Below, piece by piece: positions 46,223 through 53,832 of a stretch of DNA of 64,000 nucleotides. The translations under genes were made by a program, and so were the position numbers. Positions within the stretch are counted from its first letter, which is position 1; the number at the start of each line of letters is the position of its first letter. The notes under the pieces were generated by a model. That model saw nothing but the letters and a program-made list of their open reading frames with translations, did not search any database and was not told the DNA's origin. This stretch comes from Pedobacter miscanthi (GTDB taxonomy: Bacteria; Bacteroidota; Bacteroidia; Sphingobacteriales; Sphingobacteriaceae): contig NZ_QNQU01000002.1 in NCBI RefSeq assembly GCF_003315595.1, forward strand, positions 310,001-374,000, given 5' to 3'.

Positions 46223-46561
46223 TCACTTCGGTTTTGCAGTAGCAGTTTCTAATTTGCCTTCTAAGGATATGATTTTTGTTTGCAACTGGTTTATGATTTC
46301 GGTCTGTACATTGATGGTGGCAATCTGGCTTTCCATCTCCCGTTTGTATGTTGAGGCAATATCGGTGGTTTCCTGCCCAAAAAGTAATGCAAGTTCATCC
46401 TTGTATGACATAATGGGCTCATACAACCAGTGGTATGCCTTTCCAATTGCCCCGTTAAACAAACGCACGGTAGGCTGATTCTCTAAGCTGCCAGCTTTAA
46501 GGATCTGTTTTCCTGAAATCCCCGGATACGGATCTATATAATAAATCACCTTGATCCCAAG
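46223..46561 (-). pseudogene. 3' fragment of an unknown, possibly deaminase-like gene
   Basis: About 112 codons beginning GIKVIYYIDPYPGISG and continuing VRLFNGAIGKAYHWLYEPI-SYKDEL, then a helical, coiled-coil-like tail. The first block resembles the segment after the zinc cysteines in some dCMP-deaminase-like proteins, but the catalytic residues are not encoded. The frame continues upstream into an IS-derived element, so the 5' end was lost when that element arrived. Family assignment is weak. Confidence 0.4.
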
Positions 46562-47021
46562 CTGGGTATTCCGGCGAAAATGGCCGCGCGTTTCGCTTTT
46601 AAAGTGTCCCCCTGTTTCGGTCCATCGTGGCCGCCTGTTTCGGAGCAAACTGGCCGCGCTGATCTCTTGATCAGATTTTCCTCTCACAGTGTTTCCTAAC
46701 CAAGTATTTATTTAAAGCTAGTTCAAAGTCATAGTTTCGAAAAGACAAGCCTCAGCAAAGCTTTGGGTCAAAAGGCCATTTTGAACGCCTTTGAGCACTT
46801 TTTTAAGGTGTTTCGGGTAGATTCTTTGGTAGGCTGAAATTTAAAGGGATGAGCATCCCTGAAAACAGATAGTCTGGAAAGCTAGGCGTGGAGGAAAAAT
46901 TTGAAAACCGTCAGCCTATATTTGTTCAGAGGGAAAGGAACTTTTATGCTACAGCCCGGTAATCAAATTGGCGGCCAGTTTGGTCCGAAACGCAGGGGTC
47001 ACTTTCGCCGAAATACGCAGC
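46561..47021. mobile_element. IS21-like derived element without transposase (MITE-like)
   Basis: The ends are inverted copies: leftward TTTTCGCCGGAATACCCAGC and rightward TTTCGCCGAAATACGCAGCC. Each end also carries GGCCGC/TTTCGG words, three of them within 46581-46665 and one at 46972-46990. About 300 bp of non-coding DNA separates them. Multiple internal end-repeats are usual for IS21. No istA or istB remains, so the element would need a helper. It truncates the neighbouring gene. Confidence 0.5.
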
Positions 47022-47425
47022 CAATGATCAATATTTGGTTTTGAATGGTTTTAACTGAAATTTAAATTTAGTTTAATTGCGCCAATAATTAAACTATTAG
47101 TTATTCACAAAATACAACTTTTACACATGAACCATTTTTAACTACGGGAAAACTCCACAGCCGGTCTCATTTTCAAAACTAATTAGAATTGCCCCCGGAG
47201 GAAATACTTATAAATATGTATTTTAAACCCCACAGACATAGCAAATAAGTATCACCTACAAATGAAATTTGTTCGGCATCATCGCTTGTTTACAGAACAA
47301 TAACCCCCACCCAACAAAAATCCTCCCGCCTATGCAATCCCGCCCTGCTTTGCATCCTATAGCAAACCTCAGCCCATTAATAGGAACTTGCATCATTGAT
47401 CCGTTTTTAGTTTGCCCTTCTAAGT
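47022..47425. other. intergenic stretch, no gene seen
   Basis: 404 bp of A/T-rich DNA between the IS-derived element and the HNH nuclease gene. No 5' part of the truncated neighbour gene is found here, so the insertion was accompanied by loss of DNA. Confidence 0.45.
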
Positions 47426-48496
47426 CTAACCTTTTTCAGGCAGCTGACAAAGATTACCTTGGTCATCAATCAGTTCGATATCTCTGGCAATGTCCTGTAT
47501 AAACTTTGTCAGGGGACGCCTAAAAATATCGTCCTCTTTTTCATAAGTACCAATTACCAGTCTTGTAAACATTCCCTGGTCTGGAAACAGGCTTTCAAAA
47601 TCATCGAGCAGCGCTTTATTATAATGTTTTGTGTATACCTGCTGCTTATGAATAAGCTCTTCAACAATATCAACTTGAGCACCATATATCCCGGATATAC
47701 TGAACATCTTGTCATAATCGCTGGCCAGCTTTTCATTTTCCGGTAGTCCAGGATCTACATGGCTAAAAGTAATTTTAATTTTTTCAGGATCTTTGTCATT
47801 AAGATACTGCACCACCGCATTGTCAGCTAGCCCAAAGCGAAAAACATTCAATAATGGCCCAGTATGGTATAGTGTAAACCCTGAAGGGTTATCGCTTTTC
47901 GCCTTGTTGCAAGAACCGCAGATCGGATAAAGATTAAAAAATGATGTACAAAGAAACGGGAATTCCGATTTCGGATAGCGGTGATCAAGTTCCAAAAGGC
48001 CCTTCCATTGAAGTACATCTCCCACATTGACCTGCCTGGCCTCATTCCTTATTTTTGCAATTTTCTTTTTTACCACCAAAGTAAGCTGAGAATGGCAGTA
48101 TACGCATGTTTTTATTCCCAAGGGACGCAGGATCTTTAAGAACTCCTGATCGCGCAGCGCATTGTAACGCATTGCGCGCACAACGTCTTTCCAAAACTTC
48201 TCGTTGATCCGGTCGACTGGTATGATCCTGTTAAACTCGGAAATCAGTTTGGTAATTTCGTCATCATCAGCATTAAGAATCCTTAAATAATGCCTTCTGA
48301 TCTTTTTGATGTATCTAAAAAGCCTACCTGTCTGTATTTCGCCGTAGTCTGCCGCATTAAAACGAACATGTTTGTTGAGTATTCGCAAGCGCTGGTAAGG
48401 CATTTCGAATTCATCCTCCCTTCCGGTTCGGAAAAGGTTTTCATTGAAATCTTTGACCCTATCCTTTAGCTGCTGATTATTGAGTATTTGTCTCAC
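47426..48496 (-). CDS. HNH nuclease, PtuB-like partner of an ATPase
   Basis: 356 residues from a GTG. The His-Cys HNH core is clear: CVYC (C131, C134), LELDHRYPKSEFPF (D171, H172), SFFNLYPICGSCNKAKS (N188, C193, C196, K200). Both CxxC pairs should bind zinc. The flanks are helical. The gene overlaps the upstream ATPase gene by 20 bp. ATPase plus HNH nuclease in this order is the Septu (PtuA/PtuB) arrangement, a phage defence system that cuts nucleic acid. Confidence 0.82.
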   Translation of the reverse strand: MRQILNNQQLKDRVKDFNENLFRTGREDEFEMPYQRLRILNKHVRFNAADYGEIQTGRLFRYIKKIRRHYLRILNADDDEITKLISEFNRIIPVDRINEKFWKDVVRAMRYNALRDQEFLKILRPLGIKTCVYCHSQLTLVVKKKIAKIRNEARQVNVGDVLQWKGLLELDHRYPKSEFPFLCTSFFNLYPICGSCNKAKSDNPSGFTLYHTGPLLNVFRFGLADNAVVQYLNDKDPEKIKITFSHVDPGLPENEKLASDYDKMFSISGIYGAQVDIVEELIHKQQVYTKHYNKALLDDFESLFPDQGMFTRLVIGTYEKEDDIFRRPLTKFIQDIARDIELIDDQGNLCQLPEKG

Positions 48497-51113
48497 GTCT
48501 TAACCTGAATAGTTCTTCTTCTAATTTTGCTATCTGTTCTTGCCTGTTTATATTTTGTTTGAATCTTGCAAAATGCATTTCTTTAAGCCTCCTTTGAATC
48601 AGGGGTTCGCCAATCTGCTCAATAGTAATCAGAGATTTTGCTTCTGACCATCCATCAGGATCTTTAACCTTCGGATTCAAATAATCGGCAAGTTCACCAA
48701 TGATTTTTTTAACATAATTACCCATAAATGCCTCCATAAAGAAGCTATTCGCCAACAGGTCATGGATGTTTGATCCAAAAGTGCGAATATGCTGATCTGT
48801 TTTGCCAAGGAAAAGAATATTGGTACTGGGAATGTCTGAAAGGATAAATGGGGAGTGTGTCACTATAAGAATGTTAATGGCAGCAATCCTATCCAAATTT
48901 ATCCTTTCCAGATATAATAGCAAATAATTTATAAAATCCTGCTGCATTTCCGGATGGAAATAAAGTTCAATTTCATCAAAGATTATATTAACATATCGAT
49001 AGGTTATTAAATCCTCCACTACACTGACCGAATTTAAATTATAAAGGTGGTAGATTAATGAGTTTATTGCATAAATACGCTGCTTTTCACCTGAACTTAG
49101 GTCGTCCAGGTCACTGCCATTATCGAGTATGATTTTTGGAACCAAAAAAGCTGGAGGAACTATTTGTATAGTATCGAGCTGTGAGTCCTGAGCACTTCCA
49201 ATTGTTTTCTCAATTTCGCTGGAAAGTTCCTTTATCGAGACAGGCACGTTATCAGAAAGCCTATTTTCCGGTAAAAATGACCTTATATGATCATATTTAA
49301 TAAAATTTATGGCCTGTCGTAGCTTATTGGTTATGTGGCTATAGTTACCAGACAGCTGATCAATAAACGTTGTATAATCCGAAAACTCGCCGGACTCAAT
49401 GTCAAAACAGCCATAGCCGTAGCTTCTGGATATGTTGATCAGTTTTTGAAGGATATATCCAAACGCGTAATCTACCAGTGTATTCAAACGAGTAATATCT
49501 CGCGGTATGAGCCGATTATCCAAGTCAAACTTCTCACATACATAATCCAAGATCTCTAGGTAATATTCAGAAGCCCGGTCGAATCCTACTGTTATGGTTT
49601 CTGACAGGTTTGTTTTTTTTTTATAGCTATAAAGGTTCTTGAATTTCGCTTGGTTGAGTTTGTAGCTCACTGAGACTGCAGACGCCTTATCAGTAAGCTT
49701 TCTTAAGTCAAATTGCCCTTCTCCTTCTGTAAAGGGCAAAAGTAGATTGACCATCAGCCTTTGCCGGGTCAAAATCTGCTCTACATTCACGTCTATATTC
49801 CCTCTGTCCCGATATGGGTTCATTACAATGGGAACTTGATAGCCATCATTTTTTACAAAAAGAGACTTAATCCAACGACCGATGTTGGCACTGTTAAGCC
49901 CATAAAGGGAATAGTTTATTGCAATGGTATAAAAGAGTTGGCCAAGGTCAAATTGCTCAATCGGCACAATTGAGGGATTGAGAAAAGTATTATCTACCTG
50001 CTCGTACTTAAATATCCAGACATCACTGTTTATAAACCGGATACAGTAAAGAAAATCCCCTAAATAGTAGAGTTCAAGATTAAGTTCGGGAATCTTTTCA
50101 AGTTCCGTATATATATTTCCATGTGCTTCGGCAAGGACATTTATAGCCCTATAGATCAATTCGGTTAGGGTACTCTTGCCCCTCCCGTTCTTACCGACAA
50201 TTGATGAAATATTTATCTTCATCTCCCTGGTCGAATAAAGTTGAACATCCAACTCAGGGCTATAGATGATGTTATTGAAATCAGTTAGATCAAATGCATT
50301 GTAAAATGTGTATGGTTTATCCACTTCGAGTACCTTGATAACCTCTTCCCTCAATCCAGTCATCGGTCTTACCCCGAGTAAACGGAAATTTCCGACTGGT
50401 CGGCTCATGTCCTTTTCAGAGTCCTTAATAGGCGTATGGAATTCAGGGTCAGTTTGCCCACTAGAAATTTCGTAAGCAACCTCGGCGACTTCCAGGAATG
50501 ACATCTCCAGATTGTTCAGAATTGCCCAATAGTCTTTATAGCCTGCAGGTATCTTATCCATTTTACCTAGCTGGATCAGGTATCCAACCGTGTGTTTATC
50601 CAGTGGCAAAAAGTGTTCAGCGTCAATCCAAAATAAAAATATTGTAAACGAAACAGTATCCATCCCCCTGACATACTTCAGTTTGTCAAAGGTATCTTGG
50701 TCTAAAAACGACTGTCCAAATTTCATGACGTTTTCAAAAATTGACCATAGTGTCTCTTGAGTAGATTTATTTCTAACCGACATCAGATCTATGGTAATCG
50801 GTGTGGGACATCCAATGAAATCCACTTCGCTGTAAGCTTTTTTCATGAAAATACGGCAAAGATGGTTAATTCTTATCAATCTGTTTTCCAATTTGGCTTT
50901 AGATGAATTTAGGCTGGAAAATAGAATGACAGGATCAATATACTGATCGTCATAATTACTGTATTTATAAAACCATTGATTGCTCATCCGGAAACGCTCA
51001 TCACCATCTAAGATTCTATATATTTCTGCGCCTGCTTCTCGTCCGTGCCTATTTCTAAATGCCGCAAATGCTTCGGCCAATTCGCGATAAACAATATTCC
51101 ATTTTACTGCCAT
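48477..51113 (-). CDS. PtuA-like AAA ATPase with extra N-terminal domain
   Basis: 878 residues. The ATPase part has Walker A GKNGRGKST (307-315), signature LSSGEKQR (672-679), Walker B VNIIFDEIEL (708-717) and switch THSPFIL. There is no Toprim domain, unlike OLD nucleases. The first 250 residues are an added helical domain; LKYVRGMDTVSFTIFLFW and FLPLDKHTVGYL resemble the helix-hairpin-helix and Asp-containing segments of HhH-GPD DNA glycosylases. It overlaps the HNH gene and is long compared with usual PtuA proteins. Probably the sensor/motor of a Septu-like defence pair. Confidence 0.8.
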   Translation of the reverse strand: MAVKWNIVYRELAEAFAAFRNRHGREAGAEIYRILDGDERFRMSNQWFYKYSNYDDQYIDPVILFSSLNSSKAKLENRLIRINHLCRIFMKKAYSEVDFIGCPTPITIDLMSVRNKSTQETLWSIFENVMKFGQSFLDQDTFDKLKYVRGMDTVSFTIFLFWIDAEHFLPLDKHTVGYLIQLGKMDKIPAGYKDYWAILNNLEMSFLEVAEVAYEISSGQTDPEFHTPIKDSEKDMSRPVGNFRLLGVRPMTGLREEVIKVLEVDKPYTFYNAFDLTDFNNIIYSPELDVQLYSTREMKINISSIVGKNGRGKSTLTELIYRAINVLAEAHGNIYTELEKIPELNLELYYLGDFLYCIRFINSDVWIFKYEQVDNTFLNPSIVPIEQFDLGQLFYTIAINYSLYGLNSANIGRWIKSLFVKNDGYQVPIVMNPYRDRGNIDVNVEQILTRQRLMVNLLLPFTEGEGQFDLRKLTDKASAVSVSYKLNQAKFKNLYSYKKKTNLSETITVGFDRASEYYLEILDYVCEKFDLDNRLIPRDITRLNTLVDYAFGYILQKLINISRSYGYGCFDIESGEFSDYTTFIDQLSGNYSHITNKLRQAINFIKYDHIRSFLPENRLSDNVPVSIKELSSEIEKTIGSAQDSQLDTIQIVPPAFLVPKIILDNGSDLDDLSSGEKQRIYAINSLIYHLYNLNSVSVVEDLITYRYVNIIFDEIELYFHPEMQQDFINYLLLYLERINLDRIAAINILIVTHSPFILSDIPSTNILFLGKTDQHIRTFGSNIHDLLANSFFMEAFMGNYVKKIIGELADYLNPKVKDPDGWSEAKSLITIEQIGEPLIQRRLKEMHFARFKQNINRQEQIAKLEEELFRLRRETNTQ

Positions 51114-51477
51114 AGAGAGTCGTTTTTTTTATGTTTATTGGACCTGGCCCAATGGCGCTAAGATAGTAAACTTGTCAAACATGAGAGGAGATTTCATTCT
51201 AACACAATTAATAATCCTGGGAAAAATTAGCATGCTACATCCCACTATCTGCCAGAAATATGAAGAATAAGGATAAAAACACTAGCATATAATCAATAGC
51301 AGCTGTTGGGTTGCAACAGCATCCTTTTCAAATAAAAAATCCAGCGAAAAACACGACCCGCTTGTGCCTTCTGACAGCTAAAAGACAAACTTTTTGGCCG
51401 AAATCAATTTATTCTCTAAAAAATTTACACGGGTGCTCAGATTTTTATTTCTTTGTTAGTAACCGATATATTAGGGC
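51114..51477. other. divergent spacer, no gene seen
   Basis: 364 bp between the leftward ATPase gene and the rightward DUF6934 gene. A/T-rich, with no strong inverted repeat. It should contain both promoters. Confidence 0.45.
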
Positions 51478-52020
51478 ATGCAGATTACCATCAATTTCGA
51501 ACAGACTTATTCTGCAACTTTCATTTCTGAAGATTTGACCGAAATGACATTTGACTCTCCACAGCGCGATGGAAGTTCAACTAAAATACTGGTTAAAATT
51601 TCTAAACACCCTGATCCTTTGCTACCTGATGTATACAACCTAGGTTTTGGGCCACCGGATCTGAACGGCAGTTTTCTTGACGATGTCAGTTTACAGCATT
51701 TCGATATTAACAGGGTATTTTCCTCCGTGCTATTTTTAGCGCTTGTCTTTCTTGATACCAATAGTCACCTCACCATCGGTATCGATGGTTCAAATGACTT
51801 CAGGGCGAGGCTCTATCACCGGATGTTTAAGCATAATAGCATATACCTAGCTGAATACTTTACTGCCATTGGAGTGGATTGGTATGTGAGGATCTTCCGC
51901 AATGGCAACTACGAACAGTATGAAGATGGAACTCCTTTTGCTAAGCCACGGCCCGAACTGTTTGATTATGAAAGGGAAAACCGTGATCTTTATCGATATT
52001 ATATGATCAAGCTAAAATAG
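51478..52020 (+). CDS. DUF6934 family protein
   Basis: 180 residues, soluble. The family pattern is visible: YNLGFGPPDLNG near residue 58, SLQHFDINRVFSSVLFLALV, then IGIDGSNDFRARLYHRM with GS and RxxLY, and a C-terminus with FRNGNYE. The family is frequent in Bacteroidota accessory regions and often paired with a small disordered protein, as here. Function is unknown; a toxin-antitoxin-like or defence role is speculative. Confidence 0.75.
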   Translation: MQITINFEQTYSATFISEDLTEMTFDSPQRDGSSTKILVKISKHPDPLLPDVYNLGFGPPDLNGSFLDDVSLQHFDINRVFSSVLFLALVFLDTNSHLTIGIDGSNDFRARLYHRMFKHNSIYLAEYFTAIGVDWYVRIFRNGNYEQYEDGTPFAKPRPELFDYERENRDLYRYYMIKLK

Positions 52021-52048
52021 GCATTGTATTTGTCCAACAAATTTATAT

Positions 52049-52056
52049 TATATTTG
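52049..52056 (+). promoter_or_regulatory. -7 box TATATTTG abutting the small-gene start
   Basis: TATATTTG ends 4 nt before the ATG at 52061. A TTTG lies 16 bp upstream, slightly close for a -33 box. It suggests separate transcription of the 61-residue gene. Confidence 0.5.
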
Positions 52057-52060
52057 TATT

Positions 52061-52246
52061 ATGAATCAGCACATTCAAAACAAAATCCAGGATTTGAAAA
52101 AGGCGGCAGCAGTATCGAACAGCCCATCGACTTCAGCTTCACGGAGTACTAGAAATCAGGACAGCCTTGGCCAAGTCATCCGTACAAAAAATGACGCTGA
52201 GCAATTCATGTCTGAAATCAATGCAATCTCGAAGCGTTCAAAGTAA
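52061..52246 (+). CDS. small Ser-rich partner of the DUF6934 protein
   Basis: 61 residues. A helical start (QNKIQDLKKAAAV) and a disordered Ser/Thr/Arg middle are followed by FMSEINAISKRSK. It begins 40 bp after the DUF6934 stop with its own promoter-like box. Small proteins of this composition often follow DUF6934 genes, which supports reality; function is unknown. Confidence 0.6.
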   Translation: MNQHIQNKIQDLKKAAAVSNSPSTSASRSTRNQDSLGQVIRTKNDAEQFMSEINAISKRSK

Positions 52247-52725
52247 TCCATCCAAGATATTAATTTAAACAAAATTGTTCTGTTGATGAATACGTGGTTC
52301 AAAAGATCGCACATTCTCAATTTGCTAGGAGCATTTACAGTTCCTGCAGATCGAGTAAAATGCACGGGTACTAATAATAATATACTATTAGTTCAACACA
52401 ATTCCATCCACCTGTAGCAAGTTCAACCATTTCATCACAAAATTCCCCTCACCGACAATAGCAAAACACACCTTTCGGGTAGAACCAATGAGGTATAAAT
52501 GTGTGGTGAGACAAACCCTGACGATTTGAGCCACGAATACTAATGTGGGGCAATAATTTATCAGGCCAATGTTTAGAACCAACGGTCAAACCTTACAGAT
52601 TAAATGTTCCTAGTCGAGGAAGCTTGAGCGGTTCCGTCGGCATCGTACCAGAACAAAAACTACAGCAGGCGACGCTGGTGCCTTTAGTAGCACGACTAGA
52701 ACGAAAGGTTTATGCAGGTGTTCTA
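52247..52725. other. intergenic stretch, no gene seen
   Basis: 479 bp between convergent genes. The plus-strand frame at 52543 has no protein character. No strong terminator hairpin was found. Confidence 0.45.
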
Positions 52726-53634
52726 TTACACCAGCTTCCTATTGAAAAGTGCCCAGTAGTAGGTTTCTAGATCTTTTGCCGTAAGTTCAAATTTTTCCCA
52801 TATTCCTCTGCAGTATGAACTGGTCGTTTTAACCAGCATTTCCAACCGTTTGATATCTTCTATGGCGGTATGCAGTTTGAGCTGGTAATACCAAAATTGC
52901 TTAGCGTTAAAGATCGTGGCGATCGGCTTCCCATTAGCCATATCGAAGTCCAGTATAGAAATCAGGAATTTTTTAACCTCCATCAGATCGTTGGGATTTC
53001 CCTTTGAAAATGTCTGAAAAAGTCCGTCCCGTTCCTTTAACCAGGATTGATGATCTCTATCTCCGTGCTTTTCATTCACCGTAACTGACACGTCGGTAGC
53101 GGCTTCAAATGCTTCCTTCATGCTCAAATTTACAGCGGAACTCATCGTGGCATCTTCCTTATGGAAACCTAGCAGGATTGGGAACATCCTTTCTTGTTCG
53201 CCCTTAACGACGGAAAGACTGTTGTACAGGTTATCAAAAGCCTGTATCCGCTTGACCCTGCCCTTCAGCCTGAAATTTTCAAAACCAACAAAAAATGCCT
53301 TGAAAGCGCTACTATAGGAAATCTCCCTGAAATTGTCCAGTGCTGAGCATAGCTTGACATAGAGGTTGAAGTTGGGAGGACTCCCTTTTAAGGTAATAAA
53401 ACTCCCAAAGGTGCTTAGCGAGGATGACTGATCGTGAAGATACTTTTTAAAAATCAGGTAGTTCCTGCGCACCAGTTCCCTTATTGCCCGTCTTTCTCTA
53501 AACCTACTGATCGCCTTAACCAGTTCGTTTACGATAACACCCAAGCAAAATACTGCTAGCGAAACGATAATGGTCGCAGTGGGATTTTTGTCTATACCCA
53601 GATAGCTGGATAGCCATTCAATAAATTCATTCAT
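52726..53634 (-). CDS. membrane-anchored helical hypothetical protein
   Basis: 302 residues. One N-terminal membrane helix (TATIIVSLAVFCLGVIVNEL) is followed by a long helical cytosolic part with no recognised motif. It lies 198 bp downstream of the Mrr/STAND gene on the same strand and may be its membrane partner, though no domain links them. Composition is typical of the genome. Confidence 0.6.
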   Translation of the reverse strand: MNEFIEWLSSYLGIDKNPTATIIVSLAVFCLGVIVNELVKAISRFRERRAIRELVRRNYLIFKKYLHDQSSSLSTFGSFITLKGSPPNFNLYVKLCSALDNFREISYSSAFKAFFVGFENFRLKGRVKRIQAFDNLYNSLSVVKGEQERMFPILLGFHKEDATMSSAVNLSMKEAFEAATDVSVTVNEKHGDRDHQSWLKERDGLFQTFSKGNPNDLMEVKKFLISILDFDMANGKPIATIFNAKQFWYYQLKLHTAIEDIKRLEMLVKTTSSYCRGIWEKFELTAKDLETYYWALFNRKLV

Positions 53635-53832
53635 TTTACTAAACAGAAGCTTTAAATGTATTAAACTCTAAACTACACACAATTTTAGAAAAAGTTACGC
53701 TCATAGGGTTGTTTGCTTTCATTGGAAAACTACTATTCCCGTTGTCACCTAATTAGGCTGTTTGGGTAGGACAAATTTTTCAATCATCACTCATATAAAC
53801 TCTCTGTTACTCATCAATTGTCCTACGAAATT

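Noticed and set aside
47426..51113. ATPase/HNH pair considered as a retron effector
   Set aside because: No reverse transcriptase or msr/msd-like RNA seen nearby.
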